A DNA stretch of 64,000 nucleotides from Phytophthora colocasiae. Its lineage: Eukaryota; Oomycota; Peronosporomycetes; Peronosporales; Peronosporaceae. The DNA lies in NCBI GenBank assembly GCA_018806915.1, contig JAGKQI010000091.1, forward strand, positions 2,976,001-3,040,000, in the 5' to 3' direction. Positions within the stretch are counted from its first letter, which is position 1; each line of letters opens with the position of its first letter. Made by a program: the position numbers and the translations under genes. The notes beneath the pieces were generated by a model. The model had not been told where the DNA came from. It made no database searches and saw only the letters and a list, made by a program, of their open reading frames with translations. Positions 1-8,522 of the stretch are shown piece after piece.

Positions 1-403
1 AACGTCAACAAAGAGAGTGGTGTTGTTATAACGGAGCAAATTGAGAAGCGCTGGGTGAGCCCAGCCGATCAGTCTATTTGGACTGCTCACGTCTTGAGAG
101 TTTGCTGTCACGAATGAAACTGGAAGAAGGACACAGGCTCGTTGAGAACCAGTGAGAGTGGTAGTATCTCGATGGCACCATGACGTTTCCACTGTAGTTT
201 AGCCTCCGAGCTCGGTAAATGCGCGACACAACTTGTGTTTCGGAAAGGCCGCGGACAACGGAGGGGTTGTCGTCGGCGTAGTACATACATTGTAGATCTT
301 CCCATATTGACGAGTCGGCCGCGTCACACAAGCTATCGCAAGACTATCGGTAGAGCTTCTAATGTCCTCCGTGACATCGACAATCGTGCCGGCGACCACA
401 TTG
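1..403. other. No gene called
   Basis: Only short open frames occur here, on both strands, with no recognisable domain or splice-joined model. They overlap each other and look like chance or decayed sequence. The stretch lies downstream of the signal-peptide ORF on the minus strand and could hold its decayed continuation. Confidence 0.5.
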
Positions 404-811
404 TTACGACAAGAGTGAGAGCGAGTAGGACGCTATTCCATAGCAGCGATTGTAAACTCCAGCGCCCCCGACATCCGCGGCGATAACGAGAACAGCGATA
501 AATGATTTTTGACGATGTCCACGAACGAGCATACTTGAAACCCAGGTAATGGTATGTATATCGTTCGAACGTCGGTACTCCCTGTGCCTCTGTCTTCTTG
601 TTCTGAAGTGATCGTCAAGCAGTGAGTGCAACCAGCACTTCATCATTACAAAACAGATGTCCGTTCCAAAAACCAGAACCGTTCCGTATCTGAACCAAAA
701 AAAAATCTTCCGCGTCACCGACACCTTGTTTTGGTGGGATGCCGGGGTGGCGTTACAGGTCGCGCAATAGATGGCACCAATAGCAATTGACAGTATGAGA
801 GGCAGACGCAT
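404..811 (-). CDS. Putative secreted protein, probably decayed
   Basis: A 135-aa frame begins at a true ATG (complement of 809-811). Residues 1-21 form a convincing signal peptide: Met-Arg, then a hydrophobic core, ending Cys-Asn-Ala before a Thr/Pro/Ser stretch. This architecture is common at the start of oomycete secreted effectors. I see no RXLR or EER motif in frame. A run of nine T's (about 698-706 on the complement) sits just after the leader, where a frame slip would be easy, and the downstream part has no recognisable domain. It may be a decayed effector-type gene or a chance ORF behind a real leader. Function is not assigned. Confidence 0.3.
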   Translation of the reverse strand: MRLPLILSIAIGAIYCATCNATPASHQNKVSVTRKIFFWFRYGTVLVFGTDICFVMMKCWLHSLLDDHFRTRRQRHREYRRSNDIHTITWVSSMLVRGHRQKSFIAVLVIAADVGGAGVYNRCYGIASYSLSLLS

Positions 812-1401
812 GGTTCCGAAGCTTGGAGATGGTGGTTGGACGGCAAAATGAAGAGTGAGGTAGGAGTATGTTCATTAAATCACCACTGCGTAGAAAGTTG
901 GTATTGTAGTGCTAGCGGACACTCGTAGATCATACGGTAATCCGCGACAACATAATCCGCCGCTGCGCTTTGGTTCAGCCAATAATTTTGGAGCTGTATC
1001 CACGTCGAGTTGTGGAGACTGTGCAAACAAACGCTTATCACTGACGATTCAAAACTGCAACATGATTTGCTTTAACTTTAGGAGTGAGGCACTCCGAGTG
1101 ACCGCATCAACAATACGAAATGAAAAGCACGTTTTAAATATTCTTCACTCGTCAGCCAAACTCTTGAAGTTCACTCACAGTTACATGGCAGTCGGTAGTG
1201 CCAATAACGGAAGCGGTTGTATACCTACGCCGAGAAAGGATAGCTGCTAGCACCAAAATTCGGGATTACCCAAAATCGTCTTGAGAATGCGTAGCCATAA
1301 CTTCCCTCCAAAGCCTTATAGATTTTGTCAAGAAGAAGAAGAAAGTAGTTGATTAACTTTTAGCGGATAGTCGTCTTGTACCGCCAGGTGCCTTACATTC
1401 C
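812..1401. other. No gene called
   Basis: Contains one 113-aa plus-strand open frame (909-1250) without recognisable domain or splice signals that extend it. Nothing else supported. Confidence 0.5.
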
Positions 1402-2045
1402 GTGTTAGACCATTCACGACGTCTTGGGCTCGACTTCCTACGGTTTGCTTATCCTGTTGTTGACTTCGATTCCATTCTTCATCCTGAATGCCCCCGCGGC
1501 TCGTCATCTCACCAACTCAGCCCAGAAGAAGGCTCCAAGGTGAAGTTGATGGATTGCGATGGCGTGCTCAGCAAGAAGTTTCAGTTTTCGATCGTGGCCG
1601 TGCCGTTGTTGTGGCTTATGTACCTTGTGGCGGTGGCCTTCACGGACTGGTACTGGTCGTTGCTTATGGTGTCGTTCTTGCTGTTCTCGTTCTTCGGTGT
1701 GCGTTCTGTGGAAGCTGGAATGATTGAACTGAAGACTGTTCGTCCCGTTTGTTGCTGAACTACAAGGCCACGCAAGATGAGCTTCCTCGTCAACGTGCTG
1801 CGTTGCAGAAGGAGGTGCGCGGGCGTCAAGAAATATTCGCCGTATCTTGGAAAGCTTGCGGAGCCCAAGAAGCTCGACATGCACGAGCACTCGTTGGTCG
1901 GCAGAAGGCTAAACTTCAGGCTGAATCGACTCCGCCCCCACCTCCACATCGTGAGGAAGACGAGGAGCCGCGTGAGGGTGAAGGAGAGGACGATATTGGA
2001 TCTCCTGTGCTTACTATCACTAAGTTCCACGTCGGTTGTTGTTGA
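1402..2045 (+). pseudogene. Broken hypothetical membrane protein
   Basis: Two overlapping plus-strand frames follow each other (1402-1758, then 1749-2045 in another frame). The first has a 45-residue stretch rich in Leu, Val, Phe and Trp at about residues 60-100 that would make one or two membrane segments. The second is hydrophilic, with Gln/Arg/Glu-rich helix and a Pro-rich, acidic tail. A membrane anchor followed by a cytosolic helix would make sense if the frames were once joined, by frameshift or an intron I could not place. No family is recognised. Confidence 0.28.
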
Positions 2046-2278
2046 GTTGGCACTGACAATGAGAGGCATTGGACGTTTCGTGTCTTGTCTGCCTGGATAT
2101 CACGCCAAATACCGTCATGGTTCCGTTTAGTTAATGAGAAATTGATCTTCTATGTCCCTAAAGAAGCCTGCATTTTTTTAGTGATATTAATACGTTTGAC
2201 ATAATATTGAGTGATTATGATACATGTATTACATGTAATACGTTTGTATCAATTCTAACTTCGCGGAATCCATATGCG

Positions 2279-2283
2279 TTGTC
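2279..2283. repeat. Target site duplication TTGTC (left copy)
   Basis: The five bases TTGTC directly precede the 5' LTR. The same five bases follow the last base of the split 3' LTR at 9986-9990. This defines the outer limits of the copia element and shows that everything between them is one insertion plus later nested insertions. Confidence 0.85.
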
Positions 2284-2497
2284 TGTTGAAGTCATGCACA
2301 CTGTCACAGATTGTGAGCTGTACATAAAGGCAACTTGCCTAAGAGTGATGATCAGTGAACATTCCAGAATGACTTGAGGTCATTCTAGTGTTCTAGAAGG
2401 CATAGCACAAGTGTAGGAACAGCAAAACACACTTTTGGTAAATACAACCACTTTCCATTTTACACTGCATCACACAAGAGAGTTTAAGAGCGTTTTA
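2284..2497 (+). repeat. 5' LTR of the copia element
   Basis: 214 bp, starting TGTTGAAG and ending GCGTTTTA. It matches 8319-8522 plus 9976-9985 base for base. The end is TA rather than the usual CA, but it is fixed by the target duplication that follows the second copy. Transcription of the element should start in this LTR. Confidence 0.9.
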
Positions 2498-2509
2498 GGT
2501 TATGAGCCC
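2498..2509 (+). promoter_or_regulatory. Primer-binding site matching an initiator tRNA-Met anticodon arm
   Basis: GGTTATGAGCCC follows the LTR directly. Its complement, GGGCTCATAACC, has the form of an anticodon stem-loop with CAU, as in initiator tRNA-Met. Drosophila copia is known to be primed from a cut initiator tRNA-Met in the same way. The gag ATG (2502-2504) lies inside this site, so priming and translation start share the same bases. Confidence 0.7.
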
Positions 2510-3365
2510 AAACACGCTGGGTCCGAACGACGTCCTGCGAGAGGATAACTATTTCCTCTGGGAATTCAACTGCCGAATGGCACTCGCAAGGAAGGACCTG
2601 CTGGACCACGTTGAGATGAAGCCAGAGGATGCAGCTAAACGGGAGACCGAGGCGTGGAAAGCCGCCGATTTCAAGGCGTTGGCTGTCATCTCTAAGTTAC
2701 TAAGTCCAGTGTACCAGTCCATGATCCGTGATTCAAAGTCTGCTAAGGAAGCGTGGGAAATGCTGCGAGAATTCTTCGTCAAACAGAATTTGCATAATCG
2801 GGTTACGCTTCGCAAGAAACTACATGAGTTTCAGATGCCGTCGGGAGGAGACTTAATGGACCATATGCTGAAATTTGACGATCTCTGCTTGAGGTTGTCT
2901 GCCGTTGGTGACCAACTGAGTGACGATGAAAAGTTGGTGATACTACTTGGAAGCCTGTCGAGCGAATATGATGCCATGGTGAAGATAATTGAGGCTCACT
3001 CGTCGGTGACACTAATGGATGCTAAAGAAATGCTCCGTCGAGAATCCGAGACTCTCAAGAAACGAGAAACGCAAGAAGAGGCTTTTAACGCATCCGCACG
3101 TGGAGGAAATGGGGGTAAACGACACTTCAACAACGGCAGGGGACGTGGCCGTGGAAGCCAACATGGACGTGCTCAGAATAGTGGTCGTGGTGGTCAACGG
3201 GGTCTATACGGTGGTTCGTTTAGGAGTAGCGGAGCTACTCGGTTTAATGGACAATGTTTCGAATGCAAGCAGTATGGACATAAGCGTCATGAGTGTCCAA
3301 AGAAGAACAACGAAGGTGATTCGGATGAGGTTGTGTTCGCTGCGACAAAAGAGACTACGACATAG
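2502..3365 (+). CDS. Copia Gag
   Basis: 287 aa, structural capsid/nucleocapsid protein that packages the element RNA in virus-like particles. The N-terminal two thirds match the copia gag polypeptide family (UBN2-like: tryptophan-rich start, then helices). A Gly/Arg-rich stretch follows at about residues 200-245. A CX2CX4HX4C zinc knuckle starts at Cys252. The ATG lies in the primer-binding site, four bases after the LTR. The frame ends at TAG (3363-3365), and pol continues in the same frame immediately afterwards, so the two may be read as one polyprotein by stop readthrough or may have been one ORF before a point mutation. Confidence 0.88.
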   Translation: MSPNTLGPNDVLREDNYFLWEFNCRMALARKDLLDHVEMKPEDAAKRETEAWKAADFKALAVISKLLSPVYQSMIRDSKSAKEAWEMLREFFVKQNLHNRVTLRKKLHEFQMPSGGDLMDHMLKFDDLCLRLSAVGDQLSDDEKLVILLGSLSSEYDAMVKIIEAHSSVTLMDAKEMLRRESETLKKRETQEEAFNASARGGNGGKRHFNNGRGRGRGSQHGRAQNSGRGGQRGLYGGSFRSSGATRFNGQCFECKQYGHKRHECPKKNNEGDSDEVVFAATKETTT

Positions 3366-6300
3366 TGGTTGTTGGACAGTGGCGCTAGCGCACATATGAC
3401 ATTCAGTCGAGGTGATTTCATCGAGTTTCGTCCGCTTGAATCGTCTATTGACATTGTTGTTGCTAGTGGCCAACGTCTACGTGCTGTAGGAGTCGGTACC
3501 GTTCGCTTCCAGGGTGACGGATGCCGAGTAATCAAGGTCACGGAAGTTCTATTAGTACCCGAACTGGACAGACGCTTGCTGTCCATTCCCTCATTGGTGG
3601 CGAGAGGGGCATCTGTCGGATTTTCTGGTGATGGGTGCACTATCAGTTTCGACGGGAATTTAGTTGCGCATGTGGAGAAGCGGGATAAGCTATTTGTGTG
3701 GGATGTTGTGGCGTCGACAGAAACGAATATTGACCAAGTAGTCGCAGCATCAGCGGGAGAATCCTCGGAATCCCTATGGCACGAGCGTCTGGGTCATGTG
3801 TCGAAGAAGAAGATGGTTCTGGTGTCACGTGCTGCGACGGGTGTTCCGGAGTTCTCAAGAAGTAAAGCAGCAGAAGAACAAGCGCCATGCACAGGCTGTG
3901 TTTGTGGGAAAATGACTGTGAGTCCCTTTTCGAAGCAGTCCGGAAGTGTAGTGAAGACTCATGGTCTATTGGACATCGTGCATTCTGACGTTATGGGTCC
4001 GATGAAGCCTTTGTCAAAAGGGGGAGCGAAATATGTAGTTACATTCGTTGATGACTACTCGCGTTTTGTCCATGTGTACCTTATTAAGGCGAAGTCCGAC
4101 GTTTTCGCTAAGTTCAAGGAGTACAAGCAATTGGTTGAGACACAGACGGGTTTTCGTGTTCGCTGCCTTCGTAGCGATAATGGCGGGGAGTATTTGAGCA
4201 AGCGTTTTGGAGAATTCTTTGCGGCGCACGGCATTGTCCACCAGACATCTACACCTCACACACCTCAGCAAAATGGAGTAGCTGAGCGTATGAACCGTAC
4301 ACTCGTGGAAATGGCTCGGTCAATGTTGTATCATCGAAGCTTGGGACGTGAATGGTGGGGTGATGCAATGAACACGGCCGTCTACATCCTTAATCGTGTT
4401 CCAAATACGGCGCGGCCACAGGCAACCCCATACGAGGTGTTTACAGGACTCAAACCAGACCTTAAGCACTTGCGAGTCTTTGGGGCGAAGGGTTTTGTCC
4501 ATGTGGACAAGTCACGACGCAGTAAATGGGATGCACGGGCTCACCCGTGTGTATTCCTTGGATATGCAGTAGGATCGAAAGCGTATCGAGTTTGGGACTG
4601 TGAAGATAATCGAGTGGTGACGACAAGAACGGTCTCGCTAGATGAACATCCTGTGGATGGGTATCAAACAGTGGTTCACGTCTCCAAACAAGATCACTTG
4701 GTGATTGACGATGATGAGAACCCAGAGCATCCAAATTCATTTTCTGGAAGAAATGAGGACGTTGAAATGGTCGAAGATGCTAGTGGCCCTGTCGACATGG
4801 AGATTGACTACGCTCCAGAACGGTCACCTCAAGTACAGGGTGGTGATAATGTGTTGTCTCGTAGAGGGGGAGATGGAAGCCCTGCACCAGTACCGTCACA
4901 GTCGGGTGCTCGATCTACTCAACAACGCATACTCCCGCCATCATATCAATCATCAGAAGTAATCCCGTCGTCATTTCGTCAGTTTACGCGTTATGGAGAT
5001 CTTCCACGAAGTGACAATCTGGTATTTGGGCCAACTAGAGCTCGTCAACTTCGAATTTCCTCTCAGCAACAGCCACATCTGCTGGAAGCAGGTTCACCGC
5101 GCGCTGGTTTACAGACATCGCCAAGTTACCCCGCGTTACCGCCTAATCAAGAACCGACAACTCAAGATGAGAACGGACCGCTGCTACTGGAGAACGGCGA
5201 GAGCCGCAACAATAACACGTCTACAAATGGCTACAGTTCAGATGGAAGTATTGGTGAGCCTGACTCCAAACGTCCACGAATCGATGATGGATACGAGATT
5301 GCTCATGCTGCTGCTGAAGCTGTTCCTAACTCTTTTAAGGAGGCGATGAAATCTTCTGAAGCCGACAAATGGAGAGAGGCTTGTCGAGCTGAAATTCGAG
5401 CGCATGTTCGGAACCACACGTGGGATTTAGTGTATCGACCACAAGGAGCACGGGTTATCGGCCATAAGTGGGTCTTTGCACTCAAACGAGATGAACATGG
5501 CAACATCATCAGGTACAAGGCGCGATTGGTTGCTCTTGGATGCTTTCAAACATTTGGAGTTGATTATACGACGACATACTCGCCTGTTGCAAGCCTCAAC
5601 ACCGTGCGAATTTTCTTGGCTCTTTGTTGCCAACTTGGATATGTGGTGAAGCAATATGACGTTGAAACGGCGTTTCTGAATGGCGATCTAGAGGAGGAAG
5701 TGTACATGACGATACCAGAAGGAATCCGAGTCCAAGATGGTATGGTGTGCCGACTTCGCCGAAGTCTTTACGGTCTAAAACAGGCTGCTGCGGTTTGGCA
5801 CAAAACGATTCGCCGGGTGTTCATTTCGATGGGATTCACACAATGCCGATCGGATCCTTGTCTGTTTGTTCGCGTCGGGTCCAATGGCGCAGTCTTCGTT
5901 GTGCTGTATGTCGATGACCTGCTAATTGGCTGTGCGGACCCAGTGGAGGCGTCGAGCATTGCGACGAATTTGAGTGCTCACTTTCGACTGAAATCCCTAG
6001 GAGATGCACGCTTCATCCTCGGAATGGAGGTGCAGTATGATATTAGGAAGGGGGAGCTGTTCGTCCGGCAGGCGCAATATATCTCTAGAATGCTCCAAAG
6101 ATTTGGACAAGATGAAGCGTTTGCAGTTCGAAATCCGTGTATTATTGGCCAAGATCTACGTGCAAGCGATGATCACCCACGCCTGGATGCCAAGAAGCCC
6201 TATCGCGAATTAATTGGGTCATTACTATATGTGGCAAATGCTACCCGACCTGATATTTGCGTTGCGGTCAGTATGCTGTCTCAATACCTCGAAGATCCAC

Positions 6301-6968
6301 GTGAAATGCATTGGAAGGCTGCAGTCCGCGTATTGCGCTACCTTAAAGGGACTGCTCATAATGGGATCCAGTACAAGCGGGAACACAAGTTCAAAATGCA
6401 GGCATTTAGCGACGCCAATTGGGGAAGCGACTTGGCGACTCGACGTTCAACGTCTGGAGTTTTGGTGCAAATATGTGGTGGTCCTGTTGTGTTCAAGGCG
6501 AAGAAACAAACGACAGTCGCGCTATCTTCAGCTGAGGCTGAATACATGGCACTCGCGGTCACGGTGCAAGAGGTGTTATGGGCGCGACAGTTGCTAAAGG
6601 AGATGTCTGTGAAGGTTTCTGGTGCGACCAAGGTTATGGTGGACAACAAAGCCGCGATAAGCATGGCAATCAACAGTGGATATACTCCACGTGCTAAACA
6701 CATCGACCTTCGCGTGCACTTTATCCGAGACCATGTTGAAAAACAAGATATCGCTGTTGAGCACGTGAAATCTACGCTCCAGTTAGCTGACTATCTGACG
6801 AAGCCTCTTCCTACTCCCCAATTTGCTACACTACACCATTGCACGGCGTTCTTCACAAAGTGCGCGCTGGAAATCAAACAATGCGCACTCAAATTCACAA
6901 AGTGCGCGCTGAAAATCAAAAACACCTGCACGAATTTATACTCATCAAATTATGAGATTATACGGTAG
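3366..6968 (+). CDS. Copia Pol polyprotein (protease, integrase, RT, RNase H)
   Basis: About 1200 codons in the same frame as gag, with no ATG of its own near the start. Protease motif Asp-Ser-Gly-Ala starts at 3375. The integrase zinc region (His...His...Cys...Cys) lies near 3780-3910 and its catalytic Asp/Asp/Glu core near 3985-4310. A Ser/Pro-rich spacer follows. Reverse transcriptase carries the Tyr-Val-Asp-Asp box near 5908-5919. RNase H follows at about 6400-6770, with the copia hallmark Ala-Asp-Tyr-Leu-Thr-Lys at 6787-6804. The last 45 or so codons come from the left inverted repeat and leader of the inserted Tc1-like element, so the native C-terminus is lost. Expression would need readthrough of the TAG at 3363. 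Confidence 0.88.
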   Translation, partial: WLLDSGASAHMTFSRGDFIEFRPLESSIDIVVASGQRLRAVGVGTVRFQGDGCRVIKVTEVLLVPELDRRLLSIPSLVARGASVGFSGDGCTISFDGNLVAHVEKRDKLFVWDVVASTETNIDQVVAASAGESSESLWHERLGHVSKKKMVLVSRAATGVPEFSRSKAAEEQAPCTGCVCGKMTVSPFSKQSGSVVKTHGLLDIVHSDVMGPMKPLSKGGAKYVVTFVDDYSRFVHVYLIKAKSDVFAKFKEYKQLVETQTGFRVRCLRSDNGGEYLSKRFGEFFAAHGIVHQTSTPHTPQQNGVAERMNRTLVEMARSMLYHRSLGREWWGDAMNTAVYILNRVPNTARPQATPYEVFTGLKPDLKHLRVFGAKGFVHVDKSRRSKWDARAHPCVFLGYAVGSKAYRVWDCEDNRVVTTRTVSLDEHPVDGYQTVVHVSKQDHLVIDDDENPEHPNSFSGRNEDVEMVEDASGPVDMEIDYAPERSPQVQGGDNVLSRRGGDGSPAPVPSQSGARSTQQRILPPSYQSSEVIPSSFRQFTRYGDLPRSDNLVFGPTRARQLRISSQQQPHLLEAGSPRAGLQTSPSYPALPPNQEPTTQDENGPLLLENGESRNNNTSTNGYSSDGSIGEPDSKRPRIDDGYEIAHAAAEAVPNSFKEAMKSSEADKWREACRAEIRAHVRNHTWDLVYRPQGARVIGHKWVFALKRDEHGNIIRYKARLVALGCFQTFGVDYTTTYSPVASLNTVRIFLALCCQLGYVVKQYDVETAFLNGDLEEEVYMTIPEGIRVQDGMVCRLRRSLYGLKQAAAVWHKTIRRVFISMGFTQCRSDPCLFVRVGSNGAVFVVLYVDDLLIGCADPVEASSIATNLSAHFRLKSLGDARFILGMEVQYDIRKGELFVRQAQYISRMLQRFGQDEAFAVRNPCIIGQDLRASDDHPRLDAKKPYRELIGSLLYVANATRPDICVAVSMLSQYLEDPREMHWKAAVRVLRYLKGTAHNGIQYKREHKFKMQAFSDANWGSDLATRRSTSGVLVQICGGPVVFKAKKQTTVALSSAEAEYMALAVTVQEVLWARQLLKEMSVKVSGATKVMVDNKAAISMAINSGYTPRAKHIDLRVHFIRDHVEKQDIAVEHVKSTLQLADYLTKPLPTPQFATLHHCTAFFTKCALEIKQCALKFTKCALKIKNTCTNLYSSNYEIIR
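6831..6928 (+). repeat. Left terminal inverted repeat of the Tc1-like element
   Basis: 98 bp with an internal direct repeat: TTCACAAAGTGCGCGCTG occurs at 6852-6869 and again at 6894-6911, 42 bp apart. A weaker related unit, ATGCGCACTCAAA, lies between. This resembles the inverted-repeat/direct-repeat layout used as paired transposase binding sites in some Tc1 elements. Confidence 0.8.
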
Positions 6969-7042
6969 ATTTATTGACTGGGCTCGGCACGTTTGGCGCC
7001 AAACTCTCCCTCTGGCGACACTTGATTCTCAATTTTGGCGCG

Positions 7043-8115
7043 ATGCCAACTAGCTACAAGAGATACCCCCTCCACATTCGGGCAGCAGTATTGCGTGTAG
7101 CCAAGGGCGAAGGCAACTGGAAGGAAACTGCAGAACTGTACGATGTTGGTGAGCGCACAGCATGGGGGTGGATAAAGGCTGCTAAGGAGTCTGGCGACTG
7201 GAGTGGCAAGCAGAAAAAGCGTGGTGGATCGGAGAAAAAGATACTTCCTGAGCACGTGGACTACATTCTCAACGAACTAGCCACCACACCAGAGCTACCG
7301 TGCGTCGACATGGCGAGAATGATCGACCAGAAGTTTGGTGTGAAGCTAAATCGCGAAACGGTTCGCCGTGAACTCGACGCTTGCATTTTTACTGTAAAGA
7401 AGCTCCACCGTGACGTGACAACGCGCAATAGCCTAGTCAACAAGCAGAAGCGAGCAGACTACGTGGTCAAGTTCTACGCAGCGCTAGCAAACAACAAGAC
7501 GGTGTTCTATCTGGACGAAACCAACTTCAATTTGTGGTGTTCACGTGGGACTGGATGGAGTGCACGCGGCACCCGTGCCGTACAGACTGTCGTCGCTAGC
7601 AAAGGCAGAAACATTCACGTAATTGCAGTGATATCGAGTACTGGTATTGCTTCCAAGAGTCGCAGTTTGGCTCCTTCACTGCCGACCTAGCCAACGAGTT
7701 CATCCGGCGCTTCTTGCGTCACATCAGAGTGACACATTCGCTGGACAATGTGGTGGTGGTGCTCGACAATGCGCCGTGTCACGCTCGCGCCGATGCCGTT
7801 TTCGATGAAGAAGAATTCGAGGGTGCAGAAATGCTAAAACTTGGGCCTTACTCGCCAATGTTGAACCCAATTGAGAACGTTTTTTCCGTCTACAAAAGTG
7901 CAGTCAAGCGTTTTCTTGCACGGCAACGACCTGCCATCATACGTGTACCGGCAGGAACAACGATTACAGAGCACCGCTCTGAATTTCTTAAGATGGCTGC
8001 TGACCCTCTCTTTGCGGAGGTGGTAACACCAGAGCTGTGCAACCGCGCCTTTTGCCACTCAGTGGTTCATCATCAACGTGCATTAGGCATGCTTGACACG
8101 GAAATTGGTACATAA
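7043..8115 (+). pseudogene. Tc1/mariner-like transposase, frameshifted
   Basis: The ATG at 7043 starts a protein with an N-terminal helix-turn-helix region (about residues 1-110) followed by the DDE catalytic domain. The first catalytic Asp is in Tyr-Leu-Asp-Glu-Thr-Asn near 7516. The second is in Leu-Asp-Asn-Ala-Pro-Cys-His near 7762. The Glu is in Asn-Pro-Ile-Glu-Asn near 7873, with 35 residues between by my count. The frame changes between about 7640 and 7690: the first frame stops at 7690, while homologous sequence resumes in another frame, with an internal ATG at 7714. The enzyme therefore cannot be made in one piece, so this copy is non-autonomous unless helped in trans. Confidence 0.85.
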
Positions 8116-8167
8116 TAATTCCAATTAGATTTGACAATCAATGTTCTTTAAAAGGTATAAAGTATAA

Positions 8168-8265
8168 CAGGTGTTTTTGATTTTCAGTGCGCGCTTTGTG
8201 AATTTGAGTGCGCATTGTTTGATTTCCAGTGCGCACTTTGTGAATAACGCCGTGCAATGGTGTAG
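8168..8265 (-). repeat. Right terminal inverted repeat of the Tc1-like element
   Basis: Inverted copy of 6831-6928, same length, with a few base differences (for example GTTATTCAC against GTTCTTCAC when read on the same strand). It ends at ...GGTGTAG just before TA. Confidence 0.82.
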
Positions 8266-8309
8266 TAAAATTGAGTGGTGTCGTGGCAACGAAGCAAGGA
8301 GTGCAAGTT

Positions 8310-8318
8310 GAGGGGGAG
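8310..8318 (+). promoter_or_regulatory. Polypurine tract of the copia element
   Basis: GAGGGGGAG lies immediately upstream of the 3' LTR, the expected site for plus-strand priming of reverse transcription. Confidence 0.8.
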
Positions 8319-8522
8319 TGTTGAAGTCATGCACACTGTCACAGATTGTGAGCTGTACATAAAGGCAACTTGCCTAAGAGTGATGATCAGTGAACATTCC
8401 AGAATGACTTGAGGTCATTCTAGTGTTCTAGAAGGCATAGCACAAGTGTAGGAACAGCAAAACACACTTTTGGTAAATACAACCACTTTCCATTTTACAC
8501 TGCATCACACAAGAGAGTTTAA
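8319..8522 (+). repeat. 3' LTR of the copia element, first 204 bp
   Basis: Matches 2284-2487 without visible difference. It is cut at the tetranucleotide TTAA (8519-8522) by the piggyBac-like insertion and resumes at 9976. Confidence 0.92.

Larger units (their letters stand above)
6831..8265 (+). mobile_element. Tc1/mariner-like DNA transposon
   Basis: About 1435 bp, bounded by 98-bp inverted repeats (6831-6928 and 8168-8265) beginning CTACACCATTGCACGG. TA dinucleotides flank it at 6827-6828 and 8266-8267, as expected for this superfamily. Two extra bases separate the left TA from the repeat, so the exact left end is uncertain by 2 bp. It carries a single transposase gene with a frameshift and is inserted near the 3' end of copia pol. 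Confidence 0.85.

Noticed and set aside
2205..2262. Palindromic AT-rich sequence (ATACATGTATTACATGTAAT) as a regulatory site
   Set aside because: It lies just outside the copia element with no gene next to it; AT-rich chance palindrome is the simpler reading.
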